DNA from: Chryseosolibacter sp049791675
GTDB lineage: Bacteria; Bacteroidota; Bacteroidia; Cytophagales; Cyclobacteriaceae
Direction: 5' to 3'
Assembly (NCBI GenBank): GCA_049791675.1
Contig: JBARAD010000204.1
Span: forward strand, 1 to 64,000
Length of the DNA: 64,000 nucleotides
The position numbers and the translations under genes were made by a program. Below the pieces are notes generated by a model. The model was not told the origin of the DNA and made no database searches. It saw only the letters and a list, made by a program, of their open reading frames with translations. Shown here piece after piece: positions 27,699 through 35,191 of this stretch. The stretch's first letter is position 1; every line of letters begins with the position of its first letter.

Positions 27699-28763
27699 TT
27701 AATCAGTGATGTAAGGATAATCCTGCTGTGCGTAAATATCCTTCAATGCTTCAGACGGATCCGGATATTTGGATTCTTCAGCAAATTTTACACTTTCTTC
27801 GACCTGTTCCAGAATGCGCTGGTCAATAGCCCCGAGTTCTTTCTCCGAAGCGTATTTTCTGTCCAGTATGGTTTTTTTTACCACTTCAATGGGATCGCGC
27901 TGCTTGTATTCCTCCACTTCCTCTTTTTTGCGGTATTTCGCCGGATCGGACATAGAGTGACCTTTGTAGCGGTAAGTCCTGAACTCAAGTAAAGTAGGCC
28001 CTTCGCCATTACGCGCTCTTTCAGCGGCTTTGGCTACGGCGATATGCACTGCTTCTGCGCTCATACCATCTACGGGCTCCGAAGGCATGTCGAAAGCTTC
28101 GCCGAGGGTATACAATTCAGTTACATTCGACGTCCGTTGTACGGAAGTACCCATGGCGTAACCGTTATTTTCAATCACGAAGATCACGGGCAGTTTCCAG
28201 AGCATCGCGTAATTCAATGTTTCGTGGAAAGCGCCCTGACGCACAGCGCCATCACCCATATAACACATACACAGGTTTTTCGTGTTATTGTATTTTTCCG
28301 CGAAAGCGATACCGGCGCCGAGCGGAATCTGACCGCCCACAATTCCATGACCGCCAAAGAAGTTGCGCTCCTTGTCAAACATGTGCATCGAGCCTCCTTT
28401 TCCTTTTGAGATCCCGGTTTCCTTGCCATAGAGCTCGGCCATCACTGCTTTTGGATCAGATCCCAGTCCCAGGGGGTGGGCATGATCGCGGTAGGCCGTG
28501 ATCCATTTATCATCTTTGGTCAGCGCCGAAATCGCGCCGGACACACATGCTTCCTGACCTATATATAAATGGCAAAAGCCTTTTATTTTTTGCATACCAT
28601 ACAGCTGACCGGCGCGTTCTTCGAACTTGCGCATCAACTGCATGCTCTCGTACCAGAAGAGGTAATTCTCCTTTGTAAATTCAGTTTTCGAACCTTTTCC
28701 CTTGCTTACCGGCTGATCCGCCTTACCCGCAGAGGGGTCCTTCGCTTTGGTTGTCGTGGGCAT
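27699..28763 (-). CDS. pdhA: Pyruvate dehydrogenase E1 component, alpha subunit
   Basis: A 354-residue thiamine-diphosphate enzyme subunit. The TPP motif GDGAVRQGAFHETLNYAM, followed by NNGYAMGT, is near residues 195-230, the phosphorylation-loop-like segment YRYKGHSMSDPAKYRKKEE is near 290, and FCHLYIGQEACVSGAISAL is near 60. I start at 28763 (MPTTTKAKD); the frame is open to 28838 but would run into recF and cover the promoter. The N-terminal 30 residues are Lys/Ser-rich and probably disordered. The E1 beta and E2 genes are not adjacent. It is divergent from recF. Confidence 0.92.
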   Translation of the reverse strand: MPTTTKAKDPSAGKADQPVSKGKGSKTEFTKENYLFWYESMQLMRKFEERAGQLYGMQKIKGFCHLYIGQEACVSGAISALTKDDKWITAYRDHAHPLGLGSDPKAVMAELYGKETGISKGKGGSMHMFDKERNFFGGHGIVGGQIPLGAGIAFAEKYNNTKNLCMCYMGDGAVRQGAFHETLNYAMLWKLPVIFVIENNGYAMGTSVQRTSNVTELYTLGEAFDMPSEPVDGMSAEAVHIAVAKAAERARNGEGPTLLEFRTYRYKGHSMSDPAKYRKKEEVEEYKQRDPIEVVKKTILDRKYASEKELGAIDQRILEQVEESVKFAEESKYPDPSEALKDIYAQQDYPYITD

Positions 28764-28781
28764 ATTCCTAATTTTGAACTG

Positions 28782-28813
28782 CGAAATTAACCCCCGAACG
28801 AACATTCGCCAAA
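28782..28813 (-). promoter_or_regulatory. Probable promoter of pdhA
   Basis: On the minus strand, TTTG (28813-28810), 20 bases, then TAATTTCG (28789-28782), one base off TAnnTTTG. It would give a leader of about 12 bases. Confidence 0.45.
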
Positions 28814-28832
28814 CTTTAGGTGTAAATACTGT

Positions 28833-29948
28833 ATGCAATTACAAACGCTTCAGCTGATCAATTTCAAAAACTACGCGGAGGCCAGGGTTAGTTTTTCATC
28901 AAAAATCAATGTTTTGGTGGGTAAAAACGGTAGTGGTAAAACAAATCTGCTCGACGCCATCCACTACCTGGCGCTGACAAAAAGTGCCGTCTCCGGCGCC
29001 GATAATTTTTGTATACGACACGGCGAGCAACATTTTTTCCTGAAAGGACTGTTTAAGAAGTCGGACAACCTGGTTGAAATCACCAGCGCCTTTCAGTTGG
29101 GATCGAAAAAGATCTTTAAAGAAGGTGTTAATGAGTATCAGAAGCTCAGCGACCATATCGGAAAGTATCCGGTGGTGCTGATTGCGCCGGATGATACAGA
29201 CCTGGTGAAGGAGGGGAGCGAGGGCCGCAGAAAGTTTTTTGACAGCATCATATCCCAACTGGACCGCACGTATCTGGAATCTCTTATTCTTTATACACAG
29301 GCACTCAAACAGCGGAACGGCTTGTTGAAGATCTTCTTCGAGACCAACAGCGTCGATCCCGTTGCCCTGGATACCTATGATGAGATCCTGGTGCGTTCCG
29401 GTATGGCTGTTTTTGAGAAGCGCAAACAATTCGTCGTCGAATACGGCCCGGTATTCAAACGGTTTTACAATTTTATCGTGGCCGACGAGGAGGCTACTGT
29501 CTTATATAATAGTGAGCTGAACAACACGGTGTTCACGGAAGGGCTACGCAAAAGCCGGTCGCGGGATCTGGCGTTGCAACGGACAAGTTTTGGGATCCAC
29601 CGCGATGACTATCATTTCACACTTGGTCAGGGCGACCTGAAGCGTTTGGGATCGCAGGGCCAGCAGAAGTCCTTTATTATAGCATTGAAGCTGGCCCAGT
29701 TCGACGTCATTAAAAGGAATAAGGGATTTACTCCATTATTGCTGCTGGATGATATTTTCGACAAACTCGACGATTTTAGAATTCAAAAACTTCTTGAGTT
29801 GATTAAAAATGATGAGCTTGGGCAACTTTTCATTACGGATGCGCGACCGGACCGCACAGCGGCATTGTTGCGGCAGATAAACGTTTCATCTTCGGTTTTT
29901 AAGGTCTCGGGTGGAGTTTTAGAGCAATATGAGCAGCAAGAATTCTAA
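28833..29948 (+). CDS. recF: DNA replication and repair protein RecF
   Basis: A 371-residue SMC-like ATPase that loads RecA at gaps with RecO and RecR. Walker A is GKNGSGKT at residues 30-37, the signature LGSQGQQKSFIIALKLAQ is near residue 272, and Walker B LLLLDDIFDKLD is near 306. The length is typical. It is not next to dnaA, dnaN or gyrB as in many other phyla. The last 20 bases overlap the DciA-like gene, which suggests coupled translation of two replication and repair factors. Confidence 0.94.
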   Translation: MQLQTLQLINFKNYAEARVSFSSKINVLVGKNGSGKTNLLDAIHYLALTKSAVSGADNFCIRHGEQHFFLKGLFKKSDNLVEITSAFQLGSKKIFKEGVNEYQKLSDHIGKYPVVLIAPDDTDLVKEGSEGRRKFFDSIISQLDRTYLESLILYTQALKQRNGLLKIFFETNSVDPVALDTYDEILVRSGMAVFEKRKQFVVEYGPVFKRFYNFIVADEEATVLYNSELNNTVFTEGLRKSRSRDLALQRTSFGIHRDDYHFTLGQGDLKRLGSQGQQKSFIIALKLAQFDVIKRNKGFTPLLLLDDIFDKLDDFRIQKLLELIKNDELGQLFITDARPDRTAALLRQINVSSSVFKVSGGVLEQYEQQEF

Positions 29949-30231
29949 AAATGAATTTCAGACGATGGGCCAGGCGATCCGGGAACTGCTCAATTCCTAC
30001 CGGTTGACCAGTAAGTTTGATGAGGCCAGCCTGATTGCCTCCTGGGAACGGCTGGCGGGCAAGCCGATTGCCAAACGGACCAAGAAAATATATATCCGAA
30101 ATAAGGTTCTTTTTGTTGAGTTAGAATCTCCGTCAATGAAGCATGATTTCTCCCTTCACAAGGATCAAGTGCTCGAATTATTCAAAAAAGAATTCGGAGC
30201 GGGCATAATCAGTGACATAATTGTGATGTAA
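29929..30231 (+). CDS. DUF721 / DciA-like protein
   Basis: A 100-residue basic protein of the DUF721 family, related to the helicase-loading factor DciA. Family marks are MGQAIRELLNSYRLTSKFDE, the WERLAGKPIAKRTKKIYIRN segment near residue 40, and LFVELESPSMKHDFSLHKDQ near residue 64. It begins inside the end of recF, and the linkage to recF supports a role in replication or repair. The downstream spacer holds the tRNA-tuf promoter. Confidence 0.85.
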   Translation: MSSKNSKNEFQTMGQAIRELLNSYRLTSKFDEASLIASWERLAGKPIAKRTKKIYIRNKVLFVELESPSMKHDFSLHKDQVLELFKKEFGAGIISDIIVM

Positions 30232-30275
30232 TCAGCCTGTTCTCACTTAAAAGATAGGAAAATCAGCATTTAAGT

Positions 30276-30305
30276 TTTGAAAAAGTAGAAAACCGTATAA
30301 TTTTG
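30276..30305 (+). promoter_or_regulatory. Promoter of the tRNA-Tyr/Gly/Thr-tuf unit
   Basis: TTTG (30276-30279), 18 bases, then TAATTTTG (30298-30305) and CACTCC. The element and its discriminator closely match the promoters at 32458 and 44611. Confidence 0.75.
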
Positions 30306-30372
30306 CACTCCTGTTTTTTTAAGCGCTGGCTGAAAGCAGGAAAAAGCAGTTCTTTTTCTTATTGAATAAATC

Positions 30373-30455
30373 GGGGGAATACCAAAGCGGCCAACTGGGA
30401 CAGACTGTAAATCTGTTGTCTTATGACTTCATAGGTTCGAATCCTATTTCCCCCA
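30373..30455 (+). tRNA. tRNA-Tyr (GTA)
   Basis: 83 bases. Acceptor stem GGGGGAA / TTCCCCC, anticodon stem ACAGA / TCTGT around loop CTGTAAA with anticodon GTA, a variable arm (class II), and T-arm ATAGG TTCGAAT CCTAT. The 3' CCA is not encoded. Confidence 0.97.
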
Positions 30456-30539
30456 CAGTCGAAATGACGACTGCAGAACGACGAATGCCGGAATAGTGAT
30501 CCGGATTTGCAATTTCACATTTGCCATTCGTAATTCGCC
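30456..30539 (+). repeat. Heptamer-phased spacer between tRNA-Tyr and tRNA-Gly
   Basis: 84 bases that divide into 12 heptamers in one phase. The last five are clear variants of one unit: ATTTGCA, ATTTCAC, ATTTGCC, ATTCGTA, ATTCGCC (30505-30539). Earlier units include CAGTCGA, AATGACG, AACGACG and AATGCCG. The first two units also form a hairpin, CAGTCG aaatga CGACTG (30456-30473), directly after the tRNA. Confidence 0.5.
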
Positions 30540-30548
30540 ATGAAGAAT

Positions 30549-30624
30549 GCGGGAGTAGCTCAGTTGGTAGAGCGATAGCCTTCCAAGCTATAGGTCGCGG
30601 GTTCGAACCTCGTCTCCCGCTCCA
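30549..30624 (+). tRNA. tRNA-Gly (TCC) with encoded CCA
   Basis: 73-base body (30549-30621) plus CCA. Acceptor stem GCGGGAG / CTCCCGC, anticodon stem ATAGC / GCTAT around CTTCCAA with anticodon TCC, T-arm with GGTTCGAACC. Transcribed with the flanking tRNAs. Confidence 0.97.
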
Positions 30625-30636
30625 TTTAAAGGAGCA

Positions 30637-30674
30637 ATAGTCGCGTCCGCCGGCTGGCGGATCGTCTCCCGCTC
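30637..30674 (+). pseudogene. Partial tRNA-Gly 3' copy with the T-arm replaced by a palindrome
   Basis: The segment repeats the tRNA-Gly 3' half located 13-50 bases upstream: ATAG, TCGCG and the 13-base end TCGTCTCCCGCTC are identical. Where the real gene has GGTTCGAACC, the copy has the 16-base palindrome TCCGCCGGCTGGCGGA (30646-30661). It cannot form a tRNA. Confidence 0.7.
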
Positions 30675-30685
30675 TTTTATTTGAG

Positions 30686-30706
30686 GCATTGGGCATTTGG
30701 CATTGG
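30686..30706 (+). repeat. Three tandem heptamers before tRNA-Thr
   Basis: GCATTGG, GCATTTG, GCATTGG in exact 7-base phase, 27 bases upstream of tRNA-Thr. Confidence 0.55.
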
Positions 30707-30732
30707 AGCCTGGTGCACATTGCCAGGGAAAA

Positions 30733-30807
<75 letters not shown>

Positions 30808-30818
30808 AGATGTGGAGC

Positions 30819-30873
30819 TGGTAAGGAAGAGGTTGACAGTTCTCGCGATAGCATCCGGGACGTTCAACGGCTC
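30819..30873 (+). pseudogene. Partial tRNA-Thr 3' copy with a 19-base insert
   Basis: Bases 30819-30842 match 30764-30787 of tRNA-Thr at 23 of 24 positions, and 30862-30873 match GTTCAACGGCTC exactly. Between them the T-loop bases AATCCT are replaced by TCGCGATAGCATCCGGGAC (30843-30861), an imperfect palindrome. Confidence 0.7.
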
Positions 30874-31220
30874 AGATTATTGAACAGCAGGAGGTCGACA
30901 GCGCGAGCTGGTACTACACGGATGTAAACTGATGGGACTGTTCAGCGAATGGTTTCGGTTTTGAACTTTGTAATTGCTGAAAAGCCTTCCGGAAGGTTTC
31001 ACGCAAAGCCCCTCAAAGTCAGAACAACTTGATCTGAAAACTGTGCCTAGCAAACACAGCAAGATCATCCCGGTGTCGGGGAGTAAATACTGGAAATAAG
31101 TTACCCTTATTCAAGAGGCTTAAAATGTTTAGGGTGTGGTTCTCTCGGAAGAGCGGACTATTAGCATTAAGAAACTAATTAAACACTTTATACTTTAAAC
31201 TTTAAAAGGGATTTTCAAAT
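30874..31220. other. Leader region of tuf
   Basis: About 350 bases between the tRNA-Thr remnant and tuf. It begins with a third short match to tRNA-Thr (GAGGTCGACAG, 30891-30901). No ORF with family features, no TAnnTTTG promoter and no terminator were seen, so tuf is probably read from the tRNA promoter through this long leader. Confidence 0.45.
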
Positions 31221-32408
31221 ATGGCTAAAGAAACATTCGATCGGTCGAAACCTCACGTTAACATCGGTACCATCGGTCACGTTGACCACGGTAAAACAAC
31301 GCTTACCGCGGCAATCACAAAAGTTCTTTCCGCTAAGGGACTTGCTTCTATGCGCGATTTCTCTTCAATTGATAACGCTCCTGAAGAAAAAGAAAGAGGT
31401 ATCACTATCAATACTTCACACGTTGAATACGCAACTGAAAAGAGACACTATGCTCACGTAGACTGTCCGGGTCACGCTGACTATGTGAAGAACATGGTTA
31501 CGGGTGCTGCCCAGATGGACGGCGCTATCCTGGTTGTAGCTGCGACTGACGGACCTATGCCGCAAACACGCGAGCACATTCTTCTGGCGCGTCAGGTAGG
31601 TGTACCTGCTCTTGTTGTATTCATGAACAAAGTTGACCTTGTTGACGACGTCGAATTGCTGGATCTCGTTGAGATGGAAGTTCGCGAATTAATGTCTGCC
31701 TATAACTTCCCTGGTGATACCATGCCTGTTATCCGCGGTTCTGCGCTGGGTGCACTGAACGGTGAGCCTAAGTGGGTTGAGAAAGTGGAAGAACTGATGA
31801 CCGCTGTTGATGAGTTCATTCCGATCCCTGTGCGTCTGGTTGACAAAGACTTCCTGATGCCTGTTGAAGACGTGTTCTCCATTACTGGTCGTGGTACTGT
31901 TGCTACTGGCCGTATCGAGCGCGGTGTAATCAAGACTGGCGATCCTGTTCAAATCCTGGGTATGGGTGCTGAAAACCTCACCTCTACCATTACGGGTGTT
32001 GAAATGTTCCGCAAGATCCTTGACAGGGGTGAAGCTGGTGACAACGTTGGTCTCCTTCTCCGTGGTATTGAGAAAGAGCAGATCAAGAGAGGTATGGTTA
32101 TCTGCAAGCCTAACTCTGTTACTCCTCACGCTAAATTCAAAGCTGAAGTTTACGTATTGTCAAAAGAGGAAGGTGGACGTCATACGCCGTTCTTCAACAA
32201 ATACCGTCCTCAGTTCTATTTCCGCACTACGGACGTTACAGGTGAAATTATGTTGCCTGCCGGTGTAGAAATGGTTATGCCTGGCGATAACATCTCCATT
32301 GAAGTACAGCTGATCAATAAGATCGCTATGGAGAAAGGTCTTCGTTTTGCGATCCGCGAAGGTGGACGCACGGTAGGATCCGGTCAGGTTACAGAAATCC
32401 TTGATTAA
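31221..32408 (+). CDS. tuf: Elongation factor Tu
   Basis: A 395-residue GTPase that brings aminoacyl-tRNA to the ribosome. P-loop GHVDHGKT at residues 19-26, switch II DCPGHADYVKNM near 80, NKVD near 135, and the C-terminal tRNA-binding barrel. It is the only tuf copy in the window. Codon choice is strongly biased to a few codons, as in highly expressed genes. It is followed by a clear terminator at 32429, so the next unit needs its own promoter. Confidence 0.98.
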   Translation: MAKETFDRSKPHVNIGTIGHVDHGKTTLTAAITKVLSAKGLASMRDFSSIDNAPEEKERGITINTSHVEYATEKRHYAHVDCPGHADYVKNMVTGAAQMDGAILVVAATDGPMPQTREHILLARQVGVPALVVFMNKVDLVDDVELLDLVEMEVRELMSAYNFPGDTMPVIRGSALGALNGEPKWVEKVEELMTAVDEFIPIPVRLVDKDFLMPVEDVFSITGRGTVATGRIERGVIKTGDPVQILGMGAENLTSTITGVEMFRKILDRGEAGDNVGLLLRGIEKEQIKRGMVICKPNSVTPHAKFKAEVYVLSKEEGGRHTPFFNKYRPQFYFRTTDVTGEIMLPAGVEMVMPGDNISIEVQLINKIAMEKGLRFAIREGGRTVGSGQVTEILD

Positions 32409-32428
32409 TTCATTGAAAATCAAATAAT

Positions 32429-32465
32429 AGCGTTTCTGAGATTTTTCTCAGGAACGCTTTTGTTT
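32429..32465 (+). terminator. Rho-independent terminator of tuf
   Basis: Stem AGCGTTTCTGAG (32429-32440) / CTCAGGAACGCT (32447-32458) with one G-T pair, a T-rich loop, then TTTTGTTTTT. The T-tract includes the -33 TTTG of the next promoter. Confidence 0.88.
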
Positions 32466-32489
32466 TTCTGCTGAATTCATCTACCTTTG
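32458..32489 (+). promoter_or_regulatory. Promoter of the tRNA-Trp-secE-nusG-rplKAJL-rpoBC unit
   Basis: TTTG (32458-32461), 20 bases, TACCTTTG (32482-32489), then CAGTCC. The 14 bases TACCTTTGCAGTCC are identical to those of the rpsL promoter at 44634. Confidence 0.8.
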
Positions 32490-32510
32490 CAGTCCTTTTG
32501 GGCTGAGTAT

Positions 32511-32580
32511 ACGGGTGCGGCTCAGGGGGTTGGGCAAGTTACCTAAAAGCTTTGGTGAAATCAGCTTCTGAAATAGCATA
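32511..32580 (+). pseudogene. Degenerate tRNA-Trp 5' copy (candidate)
   Basis: ACGGGTGCGGCTCA (32511-32524) matches the tRNA-Trp start ACGGGTGTAGCTCA at 12 of 14 bases, 73 bases upstream of the real gene. Resemblance fades after that, and no cloverleaf can form. Confidence 0.4.
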
Positions 32581-32583
32581 TAA

Positions 32584-32656
32584 ACGGGTGTAGCTCAATT
32601 GGTAGAGTAGCGGTCTCCAAAACCGTTGGCTGGGAGTTCGAGTCTCTCCACCCGTG
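32584..32656 (+). tRNA. tRNA-Trp (CCA)
   Basis: 73 bases. Acceptor stem ACGGGTG / CACCCGT, anticodon stem GCGGT / ACCGT around CTCCAAA with anticodon CCA, T-arm GGGAG TTCGAGT CTCTC. The 3' CCA is not encoded. It lies 14 bases before secE. Confidence 0.97.
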
Positions 32657-32670
32657 CAAGCAAAAAAACC

Positions 32671-32862
32671 ATGGAGAAGTTAACAACTTATATTACGGAG
32701 TCCTGGGACGAGATCAGGAATAAAGTAACCTGGTCCAAATTCAGTGAGTTGCAGTCGAGTGCCGGTCTGGTACTCATTGCCTCAATGATTTTTGCGCTGG
32801 TTATCGGGTTGGTTGATTGGGTTTTCAAGACCGGATTACAGGCCTTTTATAGCGGATTTTAA
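32671..32862 (+). CDS. secE: Preprotein translocase subunit SecE
   Basis: A 63-residue single-span membrane protein that clamps SecY. The amphipathic N-terminus is MEKLTTYITESWDEIRNKV, with the conserved WSKFSELQSS segment before the transmembrane helix (about residues 33-55). The start at 32671 is chosen because a longer open frame would begin inside tRNA-Trp. It is followed by nusG after 11 bases, the usual order. Confidence 0.93.
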   Translation: MEKLTTYITESWDEIRNKVTWSKFSELQSSAGLVLIASMIFALVIGLVDWVFKTGLQAFYSGF

Positions 32863-32873
32863 TTTTAAGTGGA

Positions 32874-33431
32874 ATGGGCGAATTGAAGTGGTACGTTCTC
32901 AGGGTCGTTAGTGGCCAGGAAAAAAAGGTAAAATCTTACCTTGAGACGGAGATCGAGCGCTCGAAGCTGGTGGAATATATCCCGCAGGTCCTCATTCCAT
33001 CAGAGAAGGTATATGAAATGAGAAATGGAAAGAAGCGTGTTCGGGAAAGAAATTTCTTCCCGGGATATGTGCTGATTTCCGCGGATTTAAGCCATGGGGA
33101 AGCTTATCATGCCGTCAATAATATTCCCGGAGTGATCGGCTTTCTTGGAAACAACGGAACCGGCTCCTCGAAGGATCCCGTTGCCTTACGTCAGTCTGAA
33201 GTGAACAGAATTCTGGGTAAGGTCGATGAGATCGATGAGTTTGAAGTGAAGCTGGAGACACCTTTTATTAAAGGTGAATCTGTGAAGGTTATGGATGGTC
33301 CTTTCAGCGGTTTTACCGGGACGGTGGAGGAGATCTTCGAAGACAAGAAGAAACTCAATGTTATGGTAAAAATATTCGGACGCAATACGCCGGTCGAATT
33401 GAGCTACATGCAGGTTGAGAAATTAGATTAA
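32874..33431 (+). CDS. nusG: Transcription termination/antitermination protein NusG
   Basis: A 185-residue protein with an NGN domain (KWYVLRVVSGQEKKVKSYL at residues 5-23, FFPGYVLISADLS near 62) and a C-terminal KOW domain (GESVKVMDGPFSGFTGTVEE near 130). NusG binds RNA polymerase and links it to Rho or to the ribosome. An insertion around residues 80-100 (NNGTGSSKDP) is as in other Bacteroidota NusG proteins. Confidence 0.96.
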   Translation: MGELKWYVLRVVSGQEKKVKSYLETEIERSKLVEYIPQVLIPSEKVYEMRNGKKRVRERNFFPGYVLISADLSHGEAYHAVNNIPGVIGFLGNNGTGSSKDPVALRQSEVNRILGKVDEIDEFEVKLETPFIKGESVKVMDGPFSGFTGTVEEIFEDKKKLNVMVKIFGRNTPVELSYMQVEKLD

Positions 33432-33449
33432 GATTTTTGAGCTAGGAAT

Positions 33450-33893
33450 ATGGCAAAGCAAGTTACAGGTTATTTAAAATTACAGGTTAAGGGCGGGGCG
33501 GCAAATCCAGCTCCTCCGATTGGCCCTGCATTGGGTTCGAAAGGTCTCAACATCATGGACTTTTGTAAGCAATTCAATGCCCGTACCCAGGATAAACCCG
33601 GCCAGGTGTTGCCGGTGTTGATCACCATTTACAATGACAAGTCATTTGACTTTGTTATCAAGACACCCCCGGCTGCCATACTGATTCTGGATGCCGCGAA
33701 AAAACAAAAAGGTTCGGCAGAACCGAAGACGGTGAAAGTAGGGTCTATTACCTGGGATCAGGTGAAGACCATCGCTGAGACCAAAATGCCCGACCTTAAT
33801 GCTTTCAAGATTGAGTCGGCTATGAAAATGATCGCCGGAACGGCGAGAAGTTTGGGAGTGACGGTTGCAGGAACAGCACCCTGGGAAAAATAA
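33450..33893 (+). CDS. rplK: 50S ribosomal protein L11
   Basis: A 147-residue ribosomal protein of the GTPase-associated centre. The N-terminal domain has LKLQVKGGAANPAPPIGPAL at residues 9-28, and the C-terminal rRNA-binding domain has AGTARSLGVTV near the end. Normal length. Linked to rplA after 10 bases. Confidence 0.97.
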   Translation: MAKQVTGYLKLQVKGGAANPAPPIGPALGSKGLNIMDFCKQFNARTQDKPGQVLPVLITIYNDKSFDFVIKTPPAAILILDAAKKQKGSAEPKTVKVGSITWDQVKTIAETKMPDLNAFKIESAMKMIAGTARSLGVTVAGTAPWEK

Positions 33894-33903
33894 TTTTAAA
33901 ACA

Positions 33904-34605
33904 ATGGCAAGAAGAATCTCAAAAAACAGAAAAGCTGTTTTAGCAAAATACAGTGCGGAAAAAGTATACACCCTGGAAGAAGCTGCGAAAGTTCTGAAGG
34001 ATATCACCTTCACAAAGTTCGACGCTTCTGTTGATCTGGATATTCGCCTGGGTGTTGATCCGAAGAAGTCCGATCAGATGGTTCGCGGTGTAGTTTCCCT
34101 GCCACACGGTATCGGAAAAACGGTGCGCGTATTGGTGCTCGCTACTCCTGATAAGCATCAGGAAGCTAAAGACTCCGGTGCGGATCACGTTGGACTTGAT
34201 GACTATATCCAAAAAATTGAAGGTGGCTGGACAGACATCGATGTGATTATCTGTACGCCCACTGTAATGGCAAAAGTCGGTAAACTCGGTAAAATACTGG
34301 GTCCCCGTGGCTTGATGCCAAACCCCAAATCAGGAACTGTTACGCTAGAAGTCGGTAAGGCGGTGAAAGAAGTAAAAGCCGGTAAGATCGACTTCAAAAT
34401 TGATAAACAAGGTATCATCCATGTTGGCATTGGCAAAGCTTCCTTTCCGGCTGAATCAATCCGGGACAATGCTGCAGAGATGATCCAAACGTTAGCCAAG
34501 TTAAAGCCTGCCTCAGCGAAAGGTGCTTACTTCAGAAGTATCACTATTTCGACTACCATGAGTCCGGGAATCTCGGTTGATGCAAACTCAATTGCTGGTA
34601 TTTAA
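33904..34605 (+). CDS. rplA: 50S ribosomal protein L1
   Basis: A 233-residue L1-stalk protein. The start at 33904 gives MARRISKNRKAVLAKYSAEK, the usual length; a start inside rplK at 33865 would add 13 residues without support. Family segments are DLDIRLGVDPKKSDQMVRG and GKILGPRGLMPNPKSGTVT. L1 often represses its own operon by binding the leader RNA; no such site was identified here. Confidence 0.97.
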   Translation: MARRISKNRKAVLAKYSAEKVYTLEEAAKVLKDITFTKFDASVDLDIRLGVDPKKSDQMVRGVVSLPHGIGKTVRVLVLATPDKHQEAKDSGADHVGLDDYIQKIEGGWTDIDVIICTPTVMAKVGKLGKILGPRGLMPNPKSGTVTLEVGKAVKEVKAGKIDFKIDKQGIIHVGIGKASFPAESIRDNAAEMIQTLAKLKPASAKGAYFRSITISTTMSPGISVDANSIAGI

Positions 34606-34616
34606 GAACTAAAACA

Positions 34617-35153
34617 ATGACCAGAGAAGAAAAAGCAACTATAATAGACGCGCTAGCCGAGAAGTTTGCCAACAACAGTCACTTCTATATCACCGATGCA
34701 TCCGGTTTTACCGTTGCGCAGGTGAATAATTTCAGAAGGATGTGCTTCAAGAGTGGTGTTGAATACGGTGTTTACAAGAACACGCTGATTCGCAAAGCAC
34801 TTGAAAGACAGGAGGGAACGGATTTCTCCGAGCTGTTTAAAGTGTTGCATGGTTTTTCAGGAGTAATTTTCTCCAAGGAAACCGGCAATACCCCTGCCAA
34901 GGTGATCCGTGAGTTTCGCCTGAAGATGGAAGGCAAGCCAGTATTGAAAGGCGCTTCTATTGATACCTCCCTGTACGTCGGGGATGAAAACCTGAATATG
35001 CTCAGTGAGCTCAAATCCAAGAACGAGCTTATCGGAGATGTTATTGCCTTACTGCAATCACCGGCGAAGAACGTTGTTTCTGCCCTGTTGAGTGGTAAGA
35101 ATACCGTTGCCGGCCTGGTGAAAGCCCTGGAAGAACGCGGTAACAAATCATAA
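34617..35153 (+). CDS. rplJ: 50S ribosomal protein L10
   Basis: A 178-residue protein that forms the base of the L7/L12 stalk. The N-terminal rRNA-binding domain includes TREEKATIIDALAEKFANNS and GVEYGVYKNTLIRKAL, and the C-terminal helix binds L7/L12 dimers. It starts 11 bases after rplA and is followed by rplL. Confidence 0.95.
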   Translation: MTREEKATIIDALAEKFANNSHFYITDASGFTVAQVNNFRRMCFKSGVEYGVYKNTLIRKALERQEGTDFSELFKVLHGFSGVIFSKETGNTPAKVIREFRLKMEGKPVLKGASIDTSLYVGDENLNMLSELKSKNELIGDVIALLQSPAKNVVSALLSGKNTVAGLVKALEERGNKS

Positions 35154-35191
35154 ATAATTTTAACAACCTGAATTAATTAAATTTTATAAAA

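Noticed and set aside
30456..30539. CRISPR array
   Set aside because: The units are 7 bases and degenerate with no spacers, and no cas genes are present in the window.
30819..30873. Additional functional tRNA-Thr
   Set aside because: No acceptor or D-arm 5' half and a broken T-arm; no cloverleaf is possible.
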